DNA of 64,000 nt from Bacillus sp. Cs-700 (lineage in GTDB: Bacteria > Bacillota > Bacilli > Bacillales > Guptibacillaceae): contig NZ_CP041063.1 in NCBI RefSeq assembly GCF_011082085.1, positions 3,334,001 through 3,398,000 on the forward strand, in the 5' to 3' direction. Below the pieces are notes generated by a model. The model saw nothing but the letters and a program-made list of their open reading frames with translations, did no database searches and had not been told where the DNA came from. Position numbers and translations under genes: made by a program. Shown here piece by piece: positions 51,299 to 60,222 of the stretch (its first letter is position 1; each line of letters begins with the position of its first letter).

Positions 51299-51796
51299 AT
51301 GCCTTATCTTCAGACCGATCGTCTGACCATCATTCCTTTCTCTTTTGATTTGATCAAAGCAATGACAAATAAGAAGGAACTAGAAAAGCTTTTGCATGTC
51401 GAAGTACCTGAAGAATTTAATAACGTTCAGTTTGAACAATTTTTACCTTTTCATCTAACTGATAGCACTATTTCAAGCCAAAGATGGGAAGGGATATTAA
51501 TTCATACTTCAGATGAAAAAGTCATTGGTACGATGGGATATAACAATTTAGAAGCGACAAACAATCTTGAAGTTGGATATCAGTTAATTCCTGACTATCG
51601 CAATAAAGGATACGCCATTGAAATGGCTAGTGCTCTCGTTAGCTGGGCTTTTCCAGATAAGGAAAGTAATGAGGGTAAAGAAGAGATGAACAACGTGATG
51701 GACCGCACTGGTTTATCTAAATTAACAGTAGAACCACATCTCCTAAAACACAAAATTGATGAAGAAAAGTTTATAAAAGAAAATGAATATATGTAA
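51299..51796 (+). CDS. GNAT acetyltransferase, RimJ/RimL-like, C-terminus altered
   Basis: 165 residues. The first 120 residues follow the Acetyltransf_3 pattern ('LQTDRLTIIPFSFDLIKAM', 'KVIGTMGYNNLEATNNLEVGYQ', 'IPDYRNKGYAIEMASALVSW'). After that the usual strand and 'N-x-A-S-x-x-x-L-x-K-x-G-F' acetyl-CoA segment is replaced by a charged, unrelated tail (DKESNEGKEEMNN...). The protein may be truncated, diverged or inactive. AAGGAGG lies 14 bases before the ATG, unusually far. Confidence 0.7.
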   Translation: MPYLQTDRLTIIPFSFDLIKAMTNKKELEKLLHVEVPEEFNNVQFEQFLPFHLTDSTISSQRWEGILIHTSDEKVIGTMGYNNLEATNNLEVGYQLIPDYRNKGYAIEMASALVSWAFPDKESNEGKEEMNNVMDRTGLSKLTVEPHLLKHKIDEEKFIKENEYM

Positions 51797-51821
51797 AACC
51801 CTGCCGATGCAGGGTTTTTTT
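51796..51821 (+). terminator. Intrinsic terminator
   Basis: AACCCTGC / GCAGGGTT with T-run. Confidence 0.9.
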
Positions 51822-52033
51822 GTAGTTAATAAAAAATCTGCCTACACATTCTAAAATTTCTCTTCACTCAGCAGACTCACGTGTTAATGGATCAACTAAT
51901 GAGGGTAATTACATTATGAAATGACGTGAAATATCAAACAATATCAAAACTATCACATATTTGCGAAATCACCGTCACCTCTCGTTAAAATAAGACTATA
52001 AACAAATCAAAGGGGAGAAAGGGTGACCGATTC

Positions 52034-53239
52034 ATGGGTTACTATGATAATAATGAAACAAGAATGAAACAAACAAAAAGTGGAAGGAACTGGTTTCTTC
52101 CAAGTACGTTTGGCGCCATTGTAGGAGCATCTATTATGCTTGTTGCTGCGCCTTACGTCTCTAACACAGAGCAGCCATCAACGAATGAAGCCGCGGTTAC
52201 AACAGCTAGTGGAAATGTAGAAACTTCGAATGTGGCTTATAATGTTTCTTCCGATATTACTTCAGCTGTACAAAAAGCACAGGATGCAGTAGTGAGTATA
52301 ACAAGCTATCAGAGTGGTGGTTTTTCTTTAGAAGATCCTTCGGGTCAATCTGGGCAAGCAGCATCGTCTGGGTCTGGAGTGATTTATAAGAATGAAGGTG
52401 GTAAGGCCTATGTTGTGACAAATAATCACGTAGTCGAAGGCGCCTCTTCGGTAGAAGTAACGTTAAGTAATGAAAAAAAGGCGGAAGCAAAGGTACTTGG
52501 AACAGATGCATTAATGGATTTAGCTGTTTTAGAAATTGATGCAAAAGATGTCGAAGCTGTCGCAGAACTTGGTTCCTCATCAAATCTTCAAACTGGGGAA
52601 CCAGCGATTGCAGTCGGTAATCCATTAGGTTTCCTCGAAGGGTCTGTAACACAGGGAATTATTAGTAATCCAAGTCGTACCATTCCCGTGGATCTTGACC
52701 AAAATGGACAGCCTGATTACGAAGCAGATGTGATTCAAACGGATGCATCAATTAATCCAGGCAATAGCGGTGGTGCATTAATTAATATAAAAGGGCAGTT
52801 GATTGGGATTAACTCTTCAAAAATTGCCGAAGAAACAGTAGAAGGTATTGGATTTGCGATTCCAATTGAGGATGCACAGCCAATCATTGAGCAGCTTGAA
52901 ATGACTGGGGAAGTGAAACGTCCTGTAATGGGTGTAACGCCTGCTTCATTAGCAGAAGTACCAACGCAATATTGGACTGGCACGCTTAACCTTCCGGCAG
53001 ATGTAGAAAGTGGAGTCGTATTAATGGGAATTGCACCTAACTCACCTTCTTCGGAAGCGGGTTTAAAAGAAGGGGACGTTGTTGTTAAGCTGGATGATAC
53101 AGAAGTAAAAGACTCAGCAGCGCTTCGAAAGTATTTATACTCGAATAAAGAAGTTGGCGATAAAATGGAAGTCACGTTCTATCGTGATGGGCAGCAGCAA
53201 ACCGTAACAATGACATTAGCAAATCAAAATGGATTGTAA
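52034..53239 (+). CDS. HtrA/DegP-type membrane-anchored serine protease
   Basis: 401 residues: one transmembrane anchor (about 22-44), a trypsin-like domain with triad H132 (TNNHVVEGA), D162 (MDLAVLEI) and S245 (NPGNSGGALI), and a C-terminal PDZ domain (about 300-395, 'GVVLMGIAPNSPSSEAGLKE'). Degrades misfolded secreted proteins. In B. subtilis htrA/htrB are controlled by CssRS; I did not identify a CssR box here. Start follows GGAGAAAGGG. Confidence 0.94.
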   Translation: MGYYDNNETRMKQTKSGRNWFLPSTFGAIVGASIMLVAAPYVSNTEQPSTNEAAVTTASGNVETSNVAYNVSSDITSAVQKAQDAVVSITSYQSGGFSLEDPSGQSGQAASSGSGVIYKNEGGKAYVVTNNHVVEGASSVEVTLSNEKKAEAKVLGTDALMDLAVLEIDAKDVEAVAELGSSSNLQTGEPAIAVGNPLGFLEGSVTQGIISNPSRTIPVDLDQNGQPDYEADVIQTDASINPGNSGGALINIKGQLIGINSSKIAEETVEGIGFAIPIEDAQPIIEQLEMTGEVKRPVMGVTPASLAEVPTQYWTGTLNLPADVESGVVLMGIAPNSPSSEAGLKEGDVVVKLDDTEVKDSAALRKYLYSNKEVGDKMEVTFYRDGQQQTVTMTLANQNGL

Positions 53240-53242
53240 ACG

Positions 53243-53280
53243 AAAAAACCCCTCTGGATTATGCATCCAGGGGGTTTTTG
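53243..53280. terminator. Bidirectional terminator
   Basis: AAAAACCCC-CTGGAT / ATCCAG-GGGGTTTTT, shared by htrA and the converging VUT transporter gene. Confidence 0.88.
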
Positions 53281-53912
53281 TTGTTTACTTGCTGTTTTGT
53301 ATCAGTCAACCTTGTAAGAAAATAAAAAACTGGCGTGTCTAAAAGAGCCAGAGCCATTTTAATGACAAATTGAGAGAGGACCATCACCCATAGGTTAGGA
53401 ACAGTCCCTGCAAAGGCAATTGTAATGAAAATGGTTGTATCTAAAAGCTGAGAAGTAAATGTACTTACATTATTACGTAGCCATTTATGCCTGTCAGAAG
53501 TTCGCTTCTTTAACAGAGAGAAGACGTAGACATCAACATGTTGAGACACGAGGTACGCTGCAAGACTTGCTAGAACAAATCGGTAGTTTTGACCTAGTAA
53601 TATTTCATAAGCAGCCTGGGTATCGGCTGCGAATGGTGCTACTGGAAGAAGCATGCCAAGATAGATCATGATACTTGCGAAAATCTGAGCGATAAAGCCG
53701 TACTGAACCGTTCGTTTCGCTTCTTCTTTACCGTATTTTTCGTGAATAATATCTGTGAATAGAAACGAAAAGGCATACATCACAACGGCCGCTGGGATGA
53801 CAAAGCTTCCGATCATCACCACTTTTCCTGCTAGGACGTTTGCGATCACAATCGAAGTCGCAAACAGAACATTAAACAGGACAAGATTTCGGTCGATGAA
53901 TTGGTTTTTCAT
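53259..53912 (-). CDS. VUT-family (YhhQ-type) queuosine-precursor transporter
   Basis: 217 residues, about six helices; VUT features 'IANVLAGKVVMIGSFVIPAA', 'FSFLFTDIIHEKYGKEEAKR' and 'SQHVDVYVFSLLKKRTSDRH'. YhhQ in E. coli imports preQ0/preQ1. It lies one base after the queF stop and shares its preQ1 riboswitch, which supports a queuosine-precursor role. The start at 53912 is chosen for contact with the queF stop; the longer frame overlaps queF. Confidence 0.88.
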   Translation of the reverse strand: MKNQFIDRNLVLFNVLFATSIVIANVLAGKVVMIGSFVIPAAVVMYAFSFLFTDIIHEKYGKEEAKRTVQYGFIAQIFASIMIYLGMLLPVAPFAADTQAAYEILLGQNYRFVLASLAAYLVSQHVDVYVFSLLKKRTSDRHKWLRNNVSTFTSQLLDTTIFITIAFAGTVPNLWVMVLSQFVIKMALALLDTPVFYFLTRLTDTKQQVNNKNPLDA

Positions 53913-53913
53913 C

Positions 53914-54330
53914 TTATTGCGTTGCTTTCTCACGAATGGCTGTCGTTTTGAGTTCGATACCGCCACGTGCTGATTGATAAACCGTAATGGTCACTTTTAA
54001 AGGATCAATGGCGTATACAACATCGTCTGCAATACGTGCAGCGAGCGTCTCGCAGAAGCTTCCTTCGTCACGATAAGACCAAAGGTAAAATTTCAGAGAT
54101 TTGGACTCGATACATTTCTCATCAGGTACGTAAGAAATCTCAACTCGACCAAAGTCAGGTTGTCCTGTTTTAGGGCAAACCGCTGTAAATTCAAGTGCAT
54201 TAAACGTAATTTCTTGTACGTTCGGTGCATCGAATGATTCGTTTTTTATCACTTCTCTTGCTTGCTCCACACTCTCTGGGCGAGGCATCGGACCAGAAGA
54301 GGGTAGCCAAGCTTTATCCATACTATTCAT
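53914..54330 (-). CDS. queF: NADPH-dependent 7-cyano-7-deazaguanine reductase QueF
   Basis: 138-residue T-fold enzyme reducing preQ0 to preQ1 in queuosine synthesis. Active-site Cys in 'EFTAVCPKTGQPDFGRVEIS', QueF motif 'ESKSLKFYLWSYRDEGSF' and the acceptor Glu near 'SFCETLAARI'. Unimodular, and shorter than the 165-residue B. subtilis QueF at both ends. AAAGGAGG before the ATG is part of the riboswitch. Confidence 0.95.
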   Translation of the reverse strand: MNSMDKAWLPSSGPMPRPESVEQAREVIKNESFDAPNVQEITFNALEFTAVCPKTGQPDFGRVEISYVPDEKCIESKSLKFYLWSYRDEGSFCETLAARIADDVVYAIDPLKVTITVYQSARGGIELKTTAIREKATQ

Positions 54331-54337
54331 TAATAAT

Positions 54338-54384
54338 CCTCCTTTAGTTTTGATGAAGCAGGAAGGTTACGAACTGCTGTCATT
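54338..54384 (-). ncRNA. preQ1-I riboswitch (translational type)
   Basis: Minus strand: AGCAG / CTGCT stem enclosing TTCGTAACC, then the A-rich tail AAAACTAA running straight into AGGAGG, the queF ribosome binding site. This small H-type pseudoknot layout is that of preQ1-I aptamers, with the SD occluded when preQ1 is bound. Confidence 0.85.
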
Positions 54385-54395
54385 CAACGTTGTCT

Positions 54396-54424
54396 ATTAT
54401 AACAGAGGAACTTTCCAATGCGAA
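54396..54424 (-). promoter_or_regulatory. Sigma-A promoter of the queF unit
   Basis: Minus strand TATAAT at 54396-54401 and a weaker TTCGCA at 54419-54424 with a 17-base spacer. Confidence 0.6.
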
Positions 54425-54450
54425 GTTGGAAGTTCAGGCCAAATTTATTA

Positions 54451-54475
54451 GTTTAGCTTTTAACATAAAGGGAAA
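54451..54475 (+). promoter_or_regulatory. Possible sigma-B promoter of the ytxH-like gene
   Basis: GTTTAG (54451-54456), 13-base spacer, GGGAAA (54470-54475), compared with GTTTAA-N12-14-GGGTAT. Confidence 0.4.
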
Positions 54476-54522
54476 GTAAAAAATAGCTAAGCAAACTAAG
54501 AAAGATAATAGGAGGAATCATC

Positions 54523-55047
54523 ATGCAAACAACGACTACGACTGTAAATAATGAAAAGAATGGTAAGCTTGTAAAAGGTATTTTGGTAGGTGCTATTGTA
54601 GGTGGCGCGGTAGCGATGCTTGATTCAACGACTAGAAATAAAGTGAGATCATCAGCAGGCACGTTCAAGGACTCTTCAAAAGGATTTTATACTCGTGTGA
54701 AAGAAAATCCGGGCGAAGTGAAAGACGACTGGATGGATCGGATTCAATCAGCTTCTTCTGTTTTAAAAGAAGCAATGAACGATGCTCAAGCCCTTTATGA
54801 AAAGGTGAATGATGATGTGGTAGACCAGGTGAATCAAGTGAAAGAAGATTCAACTGAAGTCCTTTCTTCAGCAAGAGAAGCGAGTGAAGATCTAAAGGAT
54901 ATTGGAAGTAAAGTGAAGGACGCTGGGCAGGAAGTAACAGAATCGAATGAAAATGAATACGAGCCAACAAACATTCCTGGCAGTGAAACACGTACACCTG
55001 GTAGCACAACAGTGAACCCGAAGACATCTCCAAATACTACTCTTTAA
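54523..55047 (+). CDS. YtxH-domain general-stress-type protein
   Basis: 174 residues. A glycine-rich hydrophobic segment at about 17-35 ('LVKGILVGAIVGGAVAML') is followed by a long charged helical region with LEA-like spacing, and a Thr/Pro-rich tail. YtxH of B. subtilis belongs to a sigma-B/sigma-H stress operon; here the gene is alone behind a sigma-B-like promoter. AGGAGG site before the ATG. Confidence 0.85.
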   Translation: MQTTTTTVNNEKNGKLVKGILVGAIVGGAVAMLDSTTRNKVRSSAGTFKDSSKGFYTRVKENPGEVKDDWMDRIQSASSVLKEAMNDAQALYEKVNDDVVDQVNQVKEDSTEVLSSAREASEDLKDIGSKVKDAGQEVTESNENEYEPTNIPGSETRTPGSTTVNPKTSPNTTL

Positions 55048-55078
55048 TTTATTGAGATTGGTAATTCCCCTAAATATG

Positions 55079-55119
55079 AAAAAGACTTCCGCTTATTATT
55101 GCGGAAGTCTTTTTTTTTA
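55079..55119. terminator. Bidirectional terminator
   Basis: AAAGACTTCCGC / GCGGAAGTCTTT with an 8-base loop, shared with the converging yjcZ-type gene. Confidence 0.92.
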
Positions 55120-55206
55120 ATAAATATAAGATGCACCAATGATAATCAAAAGAATAAACAAAACTACGATTAACGCGAAACCTTGACCATATCCATATCC
55201 ACTCAT
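55117..55206 (-). CDS. YjcZ-family sporulation peptide (29 residues)
   Basis: [20 protein letters not shown] plus IIIGASYIY: a Gly/Tyr N-terminus followed by one hydrophobic helix, the exact pattern of YjcZ/YhaL-like tiny proteins of spore formers. GGGAGGAACG precedes the ATG. Such peptides are made during sporulation and associate with the spore; the role is unknown. Confidence 0.9.
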   Translation of the reverse strand: MSGYGYGQGFALIVVLFILLIIIGASYIY

Positions 55207-55279
55207 CGTCTCGTTCCTCCCGTCAATATGTGTCGCTTCCTTACTAACGTATGTGGAAGAGGAAGATTGGGGACATAGG

Positions 55280-55307
55280 CAAACGCCCTTTTTAAAGAAG
55301 GGCGTTA
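55280..55307 (-). terminator. Hairpin terminator at the end of the phosphodiesterase gene
   Basis: AACGCCCTT / AAGGGCGTT overlapping the stop; the T-run is short. Confidence 0.6.
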
Positions 55308-56027
55308 TATGGACCGCATCGCAACTGCAGGAAAATCAGTAAATATTGCGGAACATCCAGCTTGTTTGAGCGCAGCTATTTGATAAGGATCATTGACAGT
55401 AAAAGCACGAACAGGGATACCGCGCATATGTGTATTAGTTATAAAATACTCATCAATCGCACCACACTCAATGTGGATACTGTTGGCACCAACTCGTTGA
55501 AGATAATCCCACGGCTCAACTAGCTTTTCCATGAGGAGAATAGCGGTTTCAACTTTGCAGCCTTTTTGAGTGAGACGCTGAATACTATAGTGATTAAAGG
55601 AAGAGATAATGGTTCGATCATAAAGCTGATAATGTGTCAGCAATTCAAGTACCTTTGTTTCTAAATGGTCATATGGAAAGCGACCATTTTTAAGCTCTAT
55701 ATTCAACATAAGGGAGGTGGAAGTAATCCATTCTAACACGCTTTTTAAAGAAGGTATAGAGTTTCCCTGGAAGCGACTTGAGAAAGAGTGACCGGCGTCT
55801 AATCTCACTAAATCTTCGTATAGGAAGTCTTTCACAAAACCAACACCATTTGTCGTTCGCTCTAGTCGTTCATCATGAATTACAACAGGTACAAGGTCTT
55901 TCGTTAATTGAACATCGAGCTCGATGCCTTGAGCACCAGCTTTATGAGCCGCCTGAAAAGAAATGAGAGTATTTTCAGGGTGTGTACCTGACGAACCTCT
56001 ATGTCCATAAATATGGAAAGAAGACAT
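55305..56027 (-). CDS. Glycerophosphodiester phosphodiesterase (GDPD)
   Basis: 240-residue TIM-barrel enzyme that splits glycerophosphodiesters into glycerol 3-phosphate and alcohol. Metal and catalytic residues are visible: '[20 protein letters not shown]' (HR and E-N), '[10 protein letters not shown]' and '[14 protein letters not shown]'. No signal peptide, so cytoplasmic (YqiK-like) rather than the secreted GlpQ type. Confidence 0.94.
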   Translation of the reverse strand: MSSFHIYGHRGSSGTHPENTLISFQAAHKAGAQGIELDVQLTKDLVPVVIHDERLERTTNGVGFVKDFLYEDLVRLDAGHSFSSRFQGNSIPSLKSVLEWITSTSLMLNIELKNGRFPYDHLETKVLELLTHYQLYDRTIISSFNHYSIQRLTQKGCKVETAILLMEKLVEPWDYLQRVGANSIHIECGAIDEYFITNTHMRGIPVRAFTVNDPYQIAALKQAGCSAIFTDFPAVAMRSI

Positions 56028-56191
56028 ATGTCACCTCTCTTTAGCTAAGGTTAATTGATCTATGTATGGTATTCGTGCTTTCACATGAATCTCCTTTGTC
56101 ATTTCTACTTCTAAGCTTTTCTCCTATTTGAATAAACGACATAAGCGTTTGAGTTGCATAGATGTTAGGTGGGAAGAAAGGAGGAGAAATT

Positions 56192-56527
56192 TTGTTTAAA
56201 GGAATTGAATTACCAGAAGCTCACGCTCATTATTTTAGAGGGAATTTGGAAGAGCGGTTTAATCATGGGCATTTTAAGATTTCAGGATTCAGTTTTCCTG
56301 TAAACGGCAGCTCTTTTGATCAGCATGTTCATCGAATTGAAGGGATAACGATAGAAGAGGAAGGCCATCAACATCGCTTTAGCGTAGAATCTGGACCACC
56401 TATTTTATTAGCAAAGGGTGGTCATTATCATAAGTTTAGCGGGGAAACGGTGTCAAAAGAAAACCACGAACATTATTTTTCAGGAGAAACGAGTCTTCCT
56501 ATAGGGAATTCTCCCTTGAATTGGTGA
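56192..56527 (+). CDS. YmaF-family histidine-rich protein
   Basis: 111 residues with six HxH-type pairs spaced 15-25 residues apart: HAHYF, HGHF, HVHRI, HQHRF, HYHKF, HEHYF. This is the pattern of the YmaF family. It suggests a repeated beta structure that binds metal, but the function is not known. TTG at 56192 follows AAGGAGG; the ATG at 56162 lies before that site. Confidence 0.85.
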   Translation: MFKGIELPEAHAHYFRGNLEERFNHGHFKISGFSFPVNGSSFDQHVHRIEGITIEEEGHQHRFSVESGPPILLAKGGHYHKFSGETVSKENHEHYFSGETSLPIGNSPLNW

Positions 56528-56556
56528 AAAGCGATGCAGCTGCATCGCTTTTTTTA
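56527..56556. terminator. Bidirectional terminator
   Basis: AAAGCGATGCA / TGCATCGCTTT with a T-run; ends both ymaF-type gene and the MTR operon. Confidence 0.9.
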
Positions 56557-57600
56557 CATTTTAATTTCGCGCTTGTTTTGATAGAACGTAAAGGCGAGTG
56601 CCCCTATTAAAATGGTCCCTTTAATAATATCCTGAGCATAGTAAGGAACATTTAACATCGTTAATCCATTGAGAAGAATGCCGATCAAGACAGCCCCGAC
56701 AAAAGTACCGAGTGCGTTTGGTTTACCAGCACCGAGTACAGAATAGCCAATTAATGCGGCAGCCACACCGTCCATGAGAAGTGGGGCGCCAGCAGAAACC
56801 TGGCCTGTACCAATACGAGACGCGAGTACAATGCCAGCAATACTAGCAAATAGACCGCTTAACACATAAGCGAGTGTACGATATCGCTGCACAGCAACTC
56901 CTGAAAGCCTTGCTGCTTCGCGATTACTTCCTGTCATATAAAGCAATCGACCAGCACGCGTATACGTAAGGAAAAGGTGAACCAATATGACACAAAAAAT
57001 CATAAAAATAGCGGGGAACGGGACGCCTGCTATTTCCCCTTGTCCAATAAAGAGAAATGAGGGGATAAACTTGCCTGGTGCTGTTGTACCGTCATCCATT
57101 GGCATATTATTGTAGATTGAAAAGCCTTTTGTGTAAGTTAATTGAATACCATTTACAATATACATGACAGCAAGTGTTGCAAGAAGATCAGGAATTCTGA
57201 TTTTGATCGTAACGAATGCGTTGATCAAACCAATGACTATTCCTAAAAGAATCGGGATAAGAAGGGCGACAAGTAACTCCTGTCTATACCATACGAGGGA
57301 GGCAGCGCTTGCAATGGTTGCTAAACTAACTGTCGATCCAACTGAAAGGTCAAATCCTCCTACAATAAGTGTAAACGTTACCCCGAGTGCAACAAGCGTA
57401 ACAATCGAGATGGACCGAAGAATATCAGCGAAATTACTATAGGTTAGAAAACGATCGTTTAATAGGGTGAAACTTACAATAAGCGCTAATATCACGAGCA
57501 GTGTGCCGTATTTCACAAAAAAATGAACTATTTTATTTTTAAAAGGTGTGATGAGAGCATTTTGTTTTTGTGTATGTGCTAATTCAGCTGCTGATTTCAA
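56554..57600 (-). CDS. Sugar-type ABC transporter permease (RbsC-like), probable methylthioribose importer
   Basis: 348 residues, about ten helices, RbsC/BPD_transp_2 family: 'ILRSISIVTLVALGVTFTLI', 'GGFDLSVGSTVSLATIAS' and 'GSNREAARLSGVAVQRYRTL' are hallmarks. TTG start inside the end of the ATPase gene, seven bases after AGGAGG. Last gene of the five-gene mtnK operon; the context points to 5-methylthioribose import. Confidence 0.9.
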   Translation of the reverse strand: MKSAAELAHTQKQNALITPFKNKIVHFFVKYGTLLVILALIVSFTLLNDRFLTYSNFADILRSISIVTLVALGVTFTLIVGGFDLSVGSTVSLATIASAASLVWYRQELLVALLIPILLGIVIGLINAFVTIKIRIPDLLATLAVMYIVNGIQLTYTKGFSIYNNMPMDDGTTAPGKFIPSFLFIGQGEIAGVPFPAIFMIFCVILVHLFLTYTRAGRLLYMTGSNREAARLSGVAVQRYRTLAYVLSGLFASIAGIVLASRIGTGQVSAGAPLLMDGVAAALIGYSVLGAGKPNALGTFVGAVLIGILLNGLTMLNVPYYAQDIIKGTILIGALAFTFYQNKREIKM

Positions 57601-59092
57601 TATTTGTACCTCCTGTTGCTGCTTGCATAATGGTTGATTGATTCATGTTATCACCAGTTAAGGCCGCTGTGATTTCTCCGTCGTACATGACAAGGATTTT
57701 ATCGGAAATCTCCAAGAGCTCATCGATTTCACTTGAAAAATAGAGAATCCCTTTTCCTTCATCAGCGAGTTGCTTTATGAGGGACAATACCTCAGATTTA
57801 GCTTTAACGTCGATGCCTTTAGTAGGTTCATCAAATAGAAATACGTTCCGATCTGCATCTAACCACTTTCCTATCGCCGCCTTTTGTTGATTTCCTCCAC
57901 TCAGGTGATGAATCGGTTGCCGAGTGGAAGAAGCTTTTATACCAAGCTGATTGATTTTGTTGGATGCATAATTTTCTTCTTTCTTACGGTTAAGTAAGCC
58001 ATTTTTTGAGTGATGGCGTAATGAAGGAAGCGTCAAATTATCTGATAACGAAAAATCCAGTAAAATCCCTGTTTTTCTTCTTTCTTCAGGTATAAGGCAA
58101 ACACCCGCATTAATGGCGTCACTAGGAGAGCGAAAACGATACGTGCGATTATGAAGGTGAATCTTCCCTTTTTGAGGCTTTGATGCGCCAAATAAGGCTA
58201 AGGCGGTTTCGGATTTACCCGCACCTACAAGTCCTGCGACGCCAATGATTTCTCCATGATTTAATTCCAAATTGATGTTTTTTCCAGTCTCCGGAACATG
58301 CACATTCTCAGCTCGAAATAACGGGTGGTTTGATACTTGTCTTTTTCGTTCTTTCTTATTTCCAATCGCTGAACCAAGCATATTGGTAATAATCTCATCA
58401 GCTGATACTGCCTTTGTTTCAGCTGTGAGATGAACTTTACCATCACGTAAAATCGTAAATCGATCGCTTATTTCTTTGATTTCTGGCATACGGTGAGAAA
58501 TATAGATAATACCGACACCTTTCTTTTTTAACTTGTTAATCAGGTGGAATAAAAGTTGTGTTTCTTCTATGCTAAGCGGCGCGGTAGGTTCATCAAGGAT
58601 TAAGTATTGAACTTCATGAGCCATTGCACGAGCGATCAGAATCAGTTGTTTTTCCGAGAGTGTGCAATCGGAAGCAAGCTTATCTGGATTCAAAGGGATC
58701 CCTAGTGTCGTTAGTAATTGCTTTGTTTTTTTGCGCTCTTTTTTAGATGAGTAAAGTTTAAAAGGAGCTTGATTAACGGAATCAGCCCAAATGTTTTCTG
58801 CTACCGAAAGGGCAGGAAAGAGGGCCGTATCCACTTCTTGTACAACAATGCCAATGCCTGCTTTTTTGGCATCAGAAGGAGTTCGAATGGATAAGGGTTG
58901 CCCGTTATATGAAATTGAACCGCTGTCCCGTTCATAGTCCCCAGAGACAATTTTCATAAGTGTACTTTTTCCTGCTCCGTTTGTGCCTAATAAGGCGTGC
59001 ACTTCACCTGCATGAATCGTGAGTGAGACGTTTTTTAATACAGTTGTACTGCCAAATGATTTAGATATATTATGAATTGTTAATTGATTCAT
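57584..59092 (-). CDS. Sugar-type ABC transporter ATPase (RbsA-like), probable methylthioribose importer
   Basis: 502 residues with two tandem ABC domains. The first has Walker A GTNGAGKST, signature LSEKQ and 'ILDEPTAPLS'; the second has 'AGLVGAGKSETALALFGASK', signature LSGGNQQK and 'FDEPTKGIDV'. The first signature is degenerate, as usual for RbsA/MglA proteins. Overlaps the binding-protein gene by four bases. Confidence 0.93.
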   Translation of the reverse strand: MNQLTIHNISKSFGSTTVLKNVSLTIHAGEVHALLGTNGAGKSTLMKIVSGDYERDSGSISYNGQPLSIRTPSDAKKAGIGIVVQEVDTALFPALSVAENIWADSVNQAPFKLYSSKKERKKTKQLLTTLGIPLNPDKLASDCTLSEKQLILIARAMAHEVQYLILDEPTAPLSIEETQLLFHLINKLKKKGVGIIYISHRMPEIKEISDRFTILRDGKVHLTAETKAVSADEIITNMLGSAIGNKKERKRQVSNHPLFRAENVHVPETGKNINLELNHGEIIGVAGLVGAGKSETALALFGASKPQKGKIHLHNRTYRFRSPSDAINAGVCLIPEERRKTGILLDFSLSDNLTLPSLRHHSKNGLLNRKKEENYASNKINQLGIKASSTRQPIHHLSGGNQQKAAIGKWLDADRNVFLFDEPTKGIDVKAKSEVLSLIKQLADEGKGILYFSSEIDELLEISDKILVMYDGEITAALTGDNMNQSTIMQAATGGTNIEISS

Positions 59093-60222
59093 TTAGCGTT
59101 TCCCTTTTCAACGAGTTTTTCCATCCATGGTGATGTGGCAGCGTCAGATGAGCCCCATCCCTCAACGTATTCCCCAAGCTTATCCATGGAGATCGTTTCT
59201 TCAGGTAAATCCGACTGCTTTACAAGATGAGGATCAAGTGAAAAGATGTCAGGTGTATCTTCTCCAGCGATTTTTTGATAAGCAAACCGAACTTGAACAC
59301 GTCCAACTTCAGCAGGATCTGTTGCCGCTGATGATAGCCACGGGCTATTTTCCTTCTGCATCAACTGGAGGTCTTCATCACTCATATCAATGCCATAAAC
59401 CTTGATTTCGTCTCTGCCTGCTTGCTCGATCGCTCGAGTCGCGCCTTTAGCAAATTCATCCCATGGAGCAAATACAGCGTCAATGTCTCCTTTGTTTGGG
59501 TATTGCTTTAGAATCGTTTCCATTTGTGTCTGGGTATCAAGAGCTGTATTAGCGCTTGCCGTTCCGAATTTAGCGATTTCCTTAATTCCTGGATAGCGCT
59601 CCTGGAATGCCTCATAGATGACATTACGTCGTTCCATCGGTGCAAATCCTCCAACCCAAACGTACACAATATTGCCTTCGCCGTTAAGGTCTTGAGCAAG
59701 TGTTTTCAGCGTGTCCCAAGCAAGGCTATAATCATCCTGATCGATGACGGTAACGCCTGGGACATTAATATCACTATCAAAAACGACAACAGGAATCCCT
59801 TTTTCTACTGCTTTTTTCACTCCTGGCTCCAGTGCGTCTGCTCGTCCGTGGTCGATTAAGATGGCATCGACATTCTGATTAATCGCTGTATCAAGATGTG
59901 TCGCCATCTTTGAAAGATCATTATCAGCATTATAAACCTGGACACTTCCACCAAACTTTTCAACCTGATCTTCAACCCCTTTGACATATTGGGAAGAGAA
60001 TGTTCCAAGAGAAGCTTGCATAATCGCAGCAATTTTTATCGGTTTTTGCACCTCTTTTGGAATGTCAGATGAAGGTTGCGATATTTCGTCCTCAGTTTTT
60101 GAGGCAGTCTCATTTGTTTCATTATTGCTTGCTTCAGGTTCACTTACAGCATCTTGCTCACTTGTGCATGCTGCAAGAACGAAGAGAAGAAGAATTGATA
60201 AAATAAGTCCTAAGCGTTTCAT
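59089..60222 (-). CDS. Sugar-type ABC transporter binding lipoprotein (RbsB-like), probable methylthioribose binding
   Basis: 377 residues: lipobox LAAC (Cys19), Glu/Ser/Asn-rich linker, then the periplasmic-binding type 1 fold ('IAAIMQASLGTFSSQYVKGV', 'NVDAILIDHGRADALEPGVK', 'VFAPWDEFAKGATRAIEQAG'). It overlaps the mtnA stop by four bases and is controlled by the same SAM riboswitch. The ligand is inferred from this context. Confidence 0.9.
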   Translation of the reverse strand: MKRLGLILSILLLFVLAACTSEQDAVSEPEASNNETNETASKTEDEISQPSSDIPKEVQKPIKIAAIMQASLGTFSSQYVKGVEDQVEKFGGSVQVYNADNDLSKMATHLDTAINQNVDAILIDHGRADALEPGVKKAVEKGIPVVVFDSDINVPGVTVIDQDDYSLAWDTLKTLAQDLNGEGNIVYVWVGGFAPMERRNVIYEAFQERYPGIKEIAKFGTASANTALDTQTQMETILKQYPNKGDIDAVFAPWDEFAKGATRAIEQAGRDEIKVYGIDMSDEDLQLMQKENSPWLSSAATDPAEVGRVQVRFAYQKIAGEDTPDIFSLDPHLVKQSDLPEETISMDKLGEYVEGWGSSDAATSPWMEKLVEKGNAK

